Source: Dactylorhiza incarnata
Lineage: Eukaryota; Streptophyta; Magnoliopsida; Asparagales; Orchidaceae
Assembly (NCBI GenBank): GCA_033032865.1
Contig: JAWHQI010000276.1
Location: 2,604,001-2,668,000, forward strand
Length of the DNA: 64,000 nucleotides
Direction: 5' to 3'
A model generated the notes under the pieces. The model searched no databases and was not told where the DNA came from. It saw only the letters and a program-made list of their open reading frames with translations. Shown here piece after piece: positions 54,807 through 64,000 of the stretch. The position numbers were made by a program, and so were the translations under genes. Each line of letters begins with the position of its first letter. The stretch's first letter is position 1.

Positions 54807-56270
54807 TTGCAGGAGTTTGACTTAGAGATCCGGGATAAAAGAGGTGCCGAAAACTTGGCGGCCGATCACCTTTCTCGTTTAGAAAATCCCTCCTCGGAAG
54901 CATTAATAGAGGACGACATTAACGATAAATTTCTCGAAGAGCGCCTCCTAGCTCTCGAAAATAATAATTCATCTTCTACCCCCTGGTTTGCGGATTTGGC
55001 TAACTATTTAGTAGCCCGGGTCCTGCCAAAAGAATTCTCGAGTCAGCAAAAGAAGAAATTCTTTTCTGATTTAAAGAATTACTTCTGGGAGGACCCCTTT
55101 TTATTCCGTGTATGCGCAGACCAGGTTGTGAGAAGATGTGTTTCAAGTGAGGAAGGCCTTAAAATTTTACGTCATTGTCATGAGGGACCCACCGGTGGTC
55201 ATTATCATTCGAACCGAACCGCGAGGAAGGTGCTGGAGGCAGGCTTTTATTGGCCCACGCTAGTCAAAGATGCTCACACCCTTGTGAGTACTTGCGCCAG
55301 CTGCCAGCGGTCGGGGAACATCTCTCGCCGGGATGAGATGCCCCAAAACATTTTCTTAGAATGCGAAATTTTTGACCTTTGGGGTATCGATTTTGTTGGT
55401 CCTCTCCCTCCCTCTTTTTCAAATAAATATATTCTAGTGGCGGTCGACTACGTATTAAGGTGGGCGGAAGCGCAAGCTCTCCCCACCAATGATGCGCGAG
55501 TCGTCGTTAATTTCTTAAAAAAATTATTTTCTCGATTTGGCACGCCGCACGCTATTGTGAGTGATCGGGGCACCCATTATTGCAATAGTCAATTTACAAA
55601 ATTTTTAGCAAAATATGGTGTCACGCACAAATTATCCACCGCATATCACCCACAAACGAGCGGCCAAGTCGAAGTTGTTAATCAAGAATTAAAATGGATT
55701 TTAGAAAAAATAGTTTCTATTAATCGGAAGGATTGGGCAATAAAGCTCGATGACGCGCTATGGGCCTATCGAACGGCGTACAAGACCGCTATCGGTTGTA
55801 CACCATATAGAATGATTTATGGCAAGGCTTGCCACCTTCTGGTTGAATTAGAACACCGCGCATTTTGGGCGCTAAAATTTTTAAACCTCGATTCCACTCT
55901 AGCGGGAGAACAAAGAAAATTCTAAATGAATGAATTAGATGAGTGGCGAGCGAATGCGTATGAGAGCAATAAATTATATAAGGAGCGAACAAAGTTTTAT
56001 CACGATAAGCATATAAAATTTCCAAAAACTTTTTCGCCGGGCGATCTCGTCCTCCTTTATAATTCCCGCCTTCGCCCTTTTCCGGGAAAACTAAAATCCC
56101 GATGGTCTGGATCCTTTATTGTTAAAGAGGTTTGGTCCTATGGGACAATTTTAATTTCCCACCCGGAAAAAGGTACCTTCAAAGTTAACGGGCACCACCT
56201 TAAATTATATCTTCCGGGAGAGTTAACTAATGAAAAGAGTGATTCGATTGTATTTCAACCTATAATATGA
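54807..56270 (+). pseudogene. pol: Athila integrase
   Basis: The frame begins with the end of RNase H ([20 protein letters not shown]). The zinc motif is [10 protein letters not shown]...CASCQRSG. The core triad is in [28 protein letters not shown] and [21 protein letters not shown] at 55923-55925 interrupts; 55926-56270 completes the C-terminus (FSPGDLVLLYNSRLRPFPGK, KSRWSGSFIVKEVWSYG, HHLKLYLPGE). Only that stop breaks an otherwise complete domain. Confidence 0.9.
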
Positions 56271-57542
56271 TCAGCAAGTGGGTCAAGCTACGCGACCTTA
56301 AACAAAGCGCTTTTGGGAGGCACCCTAAAGTTATCCTTTTATTGTTTTCTCTTGTTCTTTAACATATTTTGTAGGTAATCGTGGCTTCCCCGCGCAAACT
56401 TCAAAAAATCAGGGAAGACCTTTCTCTTTCTTCCTTCTCTTTTATCATGCATTTCCTTTTTTGTTTTATCTTGCACCTTATTTTCTTTTACTTCATACTT
56501 AGTTTTAAACATTGGGGACAATATTTAACTTTAAGTATGGGGGTGTAAATAGTTCTTTGTAAATAGTTGTTAAATTAGAAAATTTTCAAAACAAAAAATT
56601 TATATTTTCTTATGTTTTCTTCTATTCTAGCACTTGTAAAACCCAAAAACTCAAAAAATTTAGAAAATAGAACAATTTTAAATCTTAGAAAGGGACGTTT
56701 GGGACCTCACCCCATCTCACCTCCTAGTACCGTGAGAACCCTTCACGGGGTATACCTCGGGAAGTCCAAGAATTAACAAAAAAATTATTAGCTTTTTAGT
56801 ATATGTTTTTGTTTATTTCTTATCAAAAATCCAAAAAAGATAATATCAAAATAAAAAAAAAATGAAAAAACTTAAAATACAAAAAATTTAAATCTTATAC
56901 CTCTCCCATTTGTTGTTTTTGTGATTTCTTAGAAATCTAGTTTAAAAGATCATATCTCATGGGAATAAGAGGATAAAATTCATTATTCCCTAAAAGATAT
57001 GCACCCAAAATAGTTGAAAAGATTATATGGCATGGAGTAAGAGGATAAAATTCATTACTCCTAAACCATATACATTTTGGGTTGTTATTAGAAGAGAAAA
57101 AAATATAAAGGTGAGAGAAAAAAAAATTCATCACCTCAAATCAAAGATCTCTTCTCATGCCAAATTTTATGAAATCCCCCCTTAGCCAATTATCATTGTT
57201 CTAGTTTTAGTTGAAAATTATGGAGAGAGCAATATTTAGTAATTTACTTTTCCTTAAGTTTCTTTTAAGGTAGAGTTCTTATAATTTTAATTTAATTTAG
57301 TTTTATGATTTCTGCAATTTTGTCAAACTAATTAATTTTCTTGAGAAGTTCTTGCCTAAACTTTTTTCCCTCTTTTCAAATCATCATCATAATTTAGGAC
57401 TTAACTCCCCCTTGAATTTACTCTTAACTTAACTTTTGGTTAAATGAAATTTTAGTTTTAAATTAATTTTTTTAAGGATGTCTTATAAATTATGTCTCAC
57501 ACTTTTGCTCTGGAATAACAAAACCTCAAGTATGGGGGTATT
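56271..57542 (+). other. Athila 3' non-coding region with polypurine tract
   Basis: AT-rich, with no env-like ORF. AAGTATGGGGGTGTAAA at about 56532-56548 is an extra purine-tract copy; the functional one is at 57528-57542. A block shared with 11501-11778 lies at 56701-56770, in reverse complement. A ~75-bp direct repeat around GTAAGAGGATAAAATTCATT sits at about 56943-57065. Confidence 0.75.
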
Positions 57543-58798
57543 TGATAAGTAGTATTTTTATAACTTTTTAATAGAAAATTTTGTAAATATTTAATTTGTA
57601 TTTTCCTTTTTAATGTCATTTCTAGGTCATAAGTGTTTATTTTGAAATTCTGTTTCTAATTTAGCTTAATTTCAATTTTTGCAGAATTTTGGGACAAATT
57701 GGAGAAATTGACAAGTACACGCCCTCAGTCACGCCCGTGACCAAGGGCGTGTAACCTAAAGATCAGTACAGAGTCGCCACCGCGCCAATTGAGCTAGTCC
57801 ACAGCGAGTCACACCCTCGGTCACGCCCGTGACCAAGTGTCACGCCCGTGACTAGGGGCGCGTAATTTTAGAATCTTCCCAGCTGGCTGCTGACGACACG
57901 TGGAGATGCTGTCGAGAAGTCAACCTAAGTCACGCCCGTGACCCACATGTCACGACCGTGACTTGCCCGCGTGGTCTCTGCTCCGCCGCCACGCCGAATT
58001 CCAGCCCACGCTGCATTTAATGAAGCCGTCCAAAGTCATGCCCGTGACCAAAATTACACGGGCGTGTAATGTCCACTTTTCGCCGCGCCGTCCAGAAAGC
58101 CCACACCGCTGTAGGATCCGATGTGAATAGTGCAGTCATGCCCTAGGTCACGCCCGTGACCGATGGCGTGTAACTTGAAATTTTTGCCTATAAATTCAGA
58201 GGCTCTCCTTGAGTCCAGGGTTCAGAATTTTGGAGTGGGGGAGGTGCTGCTAGAGCTGTTAGTGAAGTTTTTCAATGCTTTCTCATGCCTTTCAATTTCA
58301 TGTTCTTCCTTTTCAATTCATGTAATGTGCTATTTCTTAGTTTTATGCAATAGTTAGTTAAAGCTTGTAATCTTTTCCTTCCTAGCTTGTAATCTCTTTA
58401 ATTAAAGCTTGTAATCATTTTGGTTTTCAATAAAATTAAGTTTTCTTTCTTTCATGTTCTCTTTTTCCTTAAGCACTCTTCCTTTCATGCAATGATTTTC
58501 TTTCCTTTTCCCCCTCCACTATGGTTGAACATTAAGTCTTTTTATTTTCGTTTAATCTTTTTATTTAGCTTGCATTTTGTCTCTATTTTAGTTAAGCAAA
58601 TCAACCTCAAATTTTCGTCGATAAGATAATGGTGATTTTCCTCGAAGTAGAAGTAATCAACGCGCCCTGTGGAATACGACCTTGATATTCCTAAATATCC
58701 TATACTATAGACGATAAGGTACACTTGCCTTTATCGGATATAGTTTTGGAGAAAATCTCAAACCTTCACTAAATTTCAAAACAGAAAAATCTATATCA
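57543..58798 (+). repeat. 3' LTR of the Athila element
   Basis: 1256 bp, close to 49915-51171. TATA box at 58188-58195, and the same palindrome cluster at about 57728-58160 with some cores mutated (for example GTCACGACCGTGAC, GTCATGCCCGTGAC). Confidence 0.95.
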
Positions 58799-58803
58799 CC
58801 AAT

Positions 58804-59117
58804 TATCCAATCTAGGGTTGGCTTTAGGGCGTCACCATGACCCATGACCCCATCATAGCATTCCTAACCGATTAAGGGGTCCCTTCGTAACACCCCAGTT
58901 GTCCAATCGCAGGAAGGAAAGGTAATTTGAATTTAGAGCCCCATACCGTTGAGACGAGCTCTATGTCGTCGAGCCGCTAACGCTGGCGGTAGTGTTTAGC
59001 TAGACAAACCGCTGAGAGGAGCCCTATGCCGTCGAGACGCTAGCACTAGCGCAGGAAATAGCTGAACCGATGAAATGCGGCCTGGATCCATTTTGGTGGA
59101 GTAAATCAAGGCAAAGG
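58804..59117 (+). other. Probable continuation of the 49772 LTR
   Basis: Contains TCGTAACACCCCAG, and CCGCTAACGCTGGCGG / GCTAGCACTAGC-type palindromic words. No ORF. Ends in AAAGG, the possible target duplication of the next LTR. Confidence 0.4.
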
Positions 59118-60283
59118 TGTTGGATCATGAGGCGTCCTTAGAGGGGGGGGGGGTGAATAAGGGTTTTAAAACTTTATTATTTAATATAAAAACTTTTGTT
59201 ATTTTTCTTTAAATCAACTTGAATCAAAATTAAAGAGGAGCAAATCAATTAAAACAAACTAGAAAGAACATGATTTTCATTATAATTTATGATTACAAAA
59301 ATGTGATTTCTATAATGCTAGAAATCGTAGGCGAAATATGAAATCTTCTTTTTGTTTTCTATACTGACTCTTCTCACTAAGAACCGGTTGGCTTTAGCCG
59401 ATCTTTCCCAGATCCGGCCTCAAGCCGCTCTAGCCTTTCTAACCCTAGAAAAAGGCCTCGAGCACCCACTAGATGTACTTCCTAGACCTAGTTGCCAACA
59501 CGAGGTGAATTACCCCCTATGTCCTACCTAGACCTAGTCGCCAACACGAGGAGAATTTACTTCCACGAAAATAATAAAAAGGTTACAAATAAATATTTGA
59601 ACACAAATCTAAAACTCCCTATGAATTATTCTGGAGATGGCGAAGGCTGCTGGAAGTTCTTGAAGTCGAAGCGCGCGTTCTTCGCGTTGAGGAAGCGTTG
59701 ATCCGGTCCTCCTTGAATTCTTCGCTCGAATGTGTGCGAGAGATGAAGTACTAGAAAATACGGCCCTGATTGAGTTTCTGGAGTGCTGGAGTAGGGCTCT
59801 CATCAATCAGTCATTGGAGAAGACGAAATCATCCAATTTATAGAACTTGAGCTAACGCTGGCATTAAGGCTAACGACGGGCGTTGACACAGTATAATAAT
59901 GTTTTGATGGCTCGGATCTTTAAAACAGGAAGGAGATTCTGCACTTTAGGAATTATTTATTTTAGGCAATCCTAATGCTGGCGTTAAGGTTAACGCTGGC
60001 ATTTGGTCAGATCATTCCTAAACTTCCCCCTATAATCACGGTTGCTTCCTTCTTGCCATAATCAACCCAATGAGTTGTGCGTTAATGCCTAGCATTAGGT
60101 TCTAACGCCTGGCGTTAGACCAATTTCCATACTTCAGCATTGAGTTGTTCAAGACCAATAATTCCACCAACTAGTGTCATCACTGTGCAAGCCTGTGTAC
60201 TAAAAACACAATGACAAACATGATCAAATACAAGTAGGATTTGTTATTCTCAAATCAAAGGGATGCGGAAGAACCGTGTTCCA
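59118..60283 (-). repeat. 3' LTR of a minus-strand SIRE/Angela-like copia element
   Basis: In element orientation it starts TGGAACACGG and ends GATCCAACA. The purine tract CAAAAGGGGAGA (complement of 60288-60299), with TTTGTTATTAT before it, is the well-known SIRE-type pre-LTR sequence. TATA box CTATAAATT is the complement of 59836-59844. Upstream palindromes include CTAACGCCTGGCGTTAG (60102-60118) and TAATGCCTAGCATTA (60083-60097). The poly-G tract at 59143-59154 is the end-proximal GGGGTGAATA block. The short ORFs here are not supported. Confidence 0.75.
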
Positions 60284-61594
60284 AAAATCTCCCCTTTTGA
60301 TAATAACAAATCCAATAGAGATAAATCAGATATAAGATAGATGTGTTCTTGGAAGGATGTATGACACAAGCAATATTTAGACATTTATAAGAATTGTAGA
60401 TTATTAAATTTTGATCCCCTTACTTAAGTGCTCCCCCTTAGTGTATGCAACCATTGACTAGATTTATGCTCCCCCTTAATCTAGTGAATCCTACTCCTTG
60501 TGATTTATCATTTTATTCTCCTCCTTTTGTTAATAGCAAAAGTAGGTGAAGTGTAAAAAAATGGGAGAGGGCAAAAGGTAGAACATACCTAAGAGAGGAA
60601 GTAAGAGTTTTGTTCTAACATAAGTTAAGTCATGATCGATCTAAAGGAGAGAGTAACACAATGGAAAGATAGATGATAACCGTGAATGAACATCAGTCGA
60701 TGATTATACCAAAGGAATGTAATTACTTGCTTTATTTTAAGAGTGATATTACATGTAAGAGAAGTGCAATTTTGTTTGACAAGCACAAGTGAAAACACAT
60801 GGTATAAGATCAAATTTGAGATATGAAAAAAATATTAATTATTTAGAGTAGTATTTTTTTTGTTATAGTTTGGCCGTTCCAATAATATATTTAGACTTTT
60901 CACACATGAGAAATTTTCTTTAAAAAAATTCATAATAAAGAAGCAAGCATGATTTATCATATTCAAAAAGATAATAGCTACAATGTGACCAATTCGTATT
61001 TCAAGTAAAGAAAACATTGTAGAATACTTGCATTGCAATCTAGTGCGTTTACTTAAGTTTTTAGAGAATAATGTAATTTTGCATTAGGATCCAATTCTCA
61101 TGAGTAGAAGCTTTATGAAATAACAATGATGTGTGCAAAGTGTTTTGATAAAAGTATACAAGTTAAATAATCAAAGCACATGACATACGTAATGGAATAG
61201 TAACAACAATATTACGATAGTAATCTTATAATTACATCCACACATCACATCTAGGATAAAATTTCAAAGCACAAAACATAATTACAACTACCAAGGTGCT
61301 TCGCCCACACAATGCTAATGAAGACTTATCAGGGAGCGAAGTAGTGCTTGGGGGATCACATAAGCATATTTATAAGTTTTTTTTTATTTTTAGTGATCCG
61401 GTGTACAAATAGAAGTGGTAAAATGAAATATGTTTGCACAAGACACTTTACAATTCTTTGCAAGGTGCTCAACCTCACAATGCTCATTAAGACTTATCAA
61501 GTGGGTGAGTAGTGCTTGGTGGAGTTATCTTTGGCATATAATTGATAAAATTTTTGATTTGAATCGTTTAAGAGTAAGCATGAGTTGCATCAAC
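60284..61594 (-). mobile_element. 3' internal region of the SIRE-like copia element
   Basis: AT-rich and non-coding, with TGCTCCCCCTTA copies (complement purine tracts) at about 60430 and 60470. A stem-forming block around CTTCGCCC...GGGAGCGAAG (61292-61358) recurs in a diverged form at 61461-61526. No RT or integrase is seen before the next copia LTR. Confidence 0.5.
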
Positions 61595-62731
61595 TGAGTT
61601 ATAGCCAAAAAACCACAATGCCACACAACAACACAATAGACTTTATTGAATCACAAACTTCATTTACAGTGCGAGGTATACATGGCGAGACATGATTCAT
61701 AAGAATCACGAAGGAGAGAAGAACAAAACACCAAAAAACAAAACTGGCGTCTTGACAAGCAGAAACCGCACAGACCGCTGAACTCCAGAGATTGCAAGGC
61801 TTGACCTGAGACCGCGCGAACAAAAAACAGACAGGATGCCCACACTGCAAGACCGCCACCTCAGAATGCACGAACTGGAGCTTATTGAATTGAACGAAGA
61901 ATAGAAGCTGTCGCAAGAACGCAACTCAGATCGCCTAACCGCCGAAGGTCGCCTGATCACTGAGCTCGCTGCGAACAACACAAGAACAACATAAACCAGT
62001 TCGCAGACAGACTGCTGCCGAACTGTTTATTCAAGCCGCTGGGAAATTACTAAGGAAGGAGACCGCAACCTGCTGACCGCAAACCTGCGAACACAATAAA
62101 CAGTCAACTCGCTTCCGAGACCGCCCGACCTCAAAGTTGAGACCGCATAAATCAACCCAGGCTCTAGTTCTTACAGTTCTCGTTGTGAATGACGGGCCAT
62201 GCACCCCTATTTATAGGCGACAAGACGGATGTCGTCACCGCCGCAAGAGAGACAGTCACCACCGGCCAGATCGCCATCGGTCTCACAGAGCAGACCGCGC
62301 GATCACACCACTTGGACAAAATTCTGTCCAAGACCGCAGATCAGCATCAGACCGTGCACAAGCCGCGCGAACGCAAGACCGCGCACAAGCCGCGCGGACA
62401 CAAGAGCACTCTTTCCTTAGATCGCCAAGAGCAAATAAGGAACATCTGGCCGACTTCAGACAAGTCACCAGATCACCCAGCAAAAACTGCCCGGTCACAG
62501 CGGTCACATAAGAACAGACCGCCCGGTCTTCTACAAAGAAGATAATCAAACCAAGAAAAACAACCCGGGAAGAGACCGCAACAAACAAGAACAGGCCGGC
62601 CAACCAGCAGACCGCCAGAACCAGACCGGCAGAGCCAGACCGACAGAGCACCAGCGCACACCGCGCGGTCTCTGCGGTCTCCAAAATTCAGACCGCCGAC
62701 CACCTTCCAGTCCACTTCAATAATTTCAACA
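61595..62731 (-). repeat. 3' LTR of copia-2
   Basis: Right end AATTTCAACA at 62731 next to the purine tract CTTCAAGGGGGAG in complement. Shares GCGAGGTATACATGG and GACATGATT (about 61671-61700) with the copia-1 LTRs. TATA box complement at 62206-62216, and AGACCGCCCGGTCT at 62516-62529, about 300 bp upstream. The left end does not show TGTTGAAATT, so it is truncated or diverged and the boundary is approximate. Confidence 0.65.
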
Positions 62732-64000
62732 CTCCCCCTTGAAGTGGGAAGTGGAAACTAGCCCGAATAAACTCCGTAACCGAGTAAACGGTCCCTTCGC
62801 CAGCGGCTTTGTGAAGATGTCTGCAACATTGTCCGCACTCCGAACATGATCGACCATAAGAGATCCTCCCGACACCTTTTCACGAATGAAATGGTGCTCA
62901 ATCTCAATATGCTTGGTCCTCGCGTGGCAGACTGGATTATTAACCAGCTTGAGAGCACTCTCATTGTCCTTGCGTAGCATAGTGGGACCTCAAAAATCCT
63001 CATGAACGTCCTCCACCAACCTCCTGAGCCAAACGGCTTCCTGAGCTGCCAAGGCTGAAGCCTTGTATTCCGCTTCTGTGGTAGATACAGACACCGAGTC
63101 CTGCTTTTTGCTGCACCAAGAAATAGCTGTGGGGCCTGTCATAAAGACAAAACCAGACGTTGATCTCCGATCATCCACGTCTCCCCCGTAATCATCATCC
63201 ATGTATCCAAGCATTTCCAAGCTTGACCCTCTCCTATATAGGAGACCCAAATCAGAGGTCGACTTCACATATTTCAAAATTCCTTTTGCCGCCAGAAGAT
63301 GAGGCTTCCGTGGCTCCGCCATGTACCGACTCACTTTGCCAACTACATAAGCAATATCTGGCCTCGTGATGGTCAAGTAGATCAAACTCCCAACCAGAGT
63401 TCGGAACACCAACGGATCAGATAGAACTCTCCCCTCATCCTTCTGAAGTTTATGATACTGTTCCAGAGGTATAGAGATGCTCTTCCCTTCCTCCATGCCG
63501 AATCGTTGAACGATCCGCTCCGCATATCCAGCCTAAGAAACAAGCACTCCGCTCTCCCGCCTCTGAACCTCGAGTCCAAGGAAATGGTGGAGCTCACCCA
63601 GATCCTTCATCTCGAACCTAATAGCAAGCTCGACTCTCAGCCTTGCTACTGCCTCCTTCGAGTTCCTGGTGACAGTCATGTCATCCACATACAGCAGAAC
63701 AATAACCCGAAGCGCCCCCTCCTTCTTGACGAACAAGCTAGAATCAGAGTCTGAAGCAAAGAAACCACAGAATAGAAGATACTCCGCGATCTTTCCATAC
63801 CACGCCCGAGGCGCTTGCTTCAACCCATACATGGATTTCTTCAGTTTGCAGACGTAGTCCGGACACTCCTCCGAGATGAAGCCCGTCGGTTGCATCATGA
63901 AGATATCCTTGTCAATCTCTCAGTATAAGAAAGCATTCTTCACGTCAAGCTGCCAAATCTCCCATCCACTGGATGCCGCCAAAGCAATAACAAATCGAAC
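62726..64000 (-). pseudogene. pol: Copia-2 pol: RT and RNase H, running off the window
   Basis: One minus-strand frame. RT: LKKSMYGLKQAPRAWYGKIA, active site LLYVDDMTVT, FLGLEVQRRESGVLVS. A stop at 63533-63535 is followed by MEEGKSISIPLEQ and TITRPDIAYVVGKVSRYMAE. RNase [42 protein letters not shown] second stop at 62990-62992 comes before [20 protein letters not shown] and the end TSHFKGEC, with the stop TGA inside the LTR. It is closely related to copia-1 pol. The remaining RT and integrase lie beyond 64000. Confidence 0.9.

Larger units (their letters stand above)
49915..58798 (+). mobile_element. Full-length Athila-type gypsy element
   Basis: 8884 bp, ends TGATAAG...ATATCA, target duplication CCAAT (49910-49914, 58799-58803). 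LTRs are 49915-51171 and 57543-58798. Asp-tRNA primer site at 51178-51195, polypurine tract AAGTATGGGGGTATT at 57528-57542. Gag-protease, RT-RNase H and integrase are all present in plus, with four stops and two frameshifts. No env-like ORF is seen downstream of integrase. Confidence 0.95.

Noticed and set aside
59143..59154. The poly-G run as an assembly artefact
   Set aside because: A G-rich block is expected near the end of SIRE/Angela-type LTRs; only the exact length is uncertain.

Overview
This is a flowering-plant (angiosperm) nuclear window made almost entirely of nested LTR retrotransposons. I find no convincing host gene, no rRNA gene and no complete tRNA gene. The plant assignment rests on the element lineages seen: copia elements of SIRE/Maximus type and of a second type primed by initiator-Met tRNA, Athila-type gypsy elements primed by Asp tRNA, a chromovirus with a chromodomain-like tail, and a Tat-lineage gypsy element with a second RNase H. 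I cannot name the species.

Layout, outermost first. (1) A plus-strand SIRE-like copia remnant (1-2500) has its 5' LTR end, primer site and broken gag. It resumes at 48159. (2) It is split by a Tat-lineage gypsy element on the minus strand, 2501-48158 (LTRs TGTTTG...CAAACA, flanks TCTGA/TCTGC). From right to left this carries the 5' LTR (47613-48158), an unusual tRNA-Trp-like primer site, gag (41078-40465 and 34211-33368), protease, RT-RNase H, the second RNase H, integrase, a tandem-repeat 3' region, antisense plus-strand coiled-coil and Transposase_28-like ORFs (3206-6847), and the 3' LTR (2501-3014). (3) Three elements lie inside it. Copia-1 (6901-28111, minus) is one. An Athila-type deletion derivative (34212-40459) is the second; it contains a Helitron-like element (36560-40244). 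A non-autonomous Athila-type element (41100-47580) is the third; it encodes a protein with two zinc knuckles. (4) Copia-1 is itself split by a 6.1-kb non-coding LTR-like element (10011-16094, duplication CTTTC) and by a chromovirus (16748-26103, duplication CAATG). The chromovirus RT is interrupted by an Athila solo LTR (20635-22442, duplication TCTAC). (5) To the right are an unrecognised broken ORF series (48975-49800), the start of another TGTAACATCCC LTR (49772) split by a full-length plus-strand Athila element (49915-58798, duplication CCAAT), a minus-strand SIRE-like 3' LTR (59118-60283) with its 3' internal region, and a second copia of the copia-1 family (about 61595 to the window end, minus).

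Most coding regions are decayed by in-frame stops and frameshifts. The best preserved is the chromovirus: an open 939-codon pol segment and a 634-codon gag-protease. The most striking pattern is not a gene. LTRs of several unrelated families carry clusters of short perfect inverted repeats just upstream of their TATA boxes. One such palindrome is shared between the gypsy Tat LTRs and the copia LTRs. No computation was run: boundaries come from reading termini and target-site duplications by eye, and lineage names come from motif recognition.
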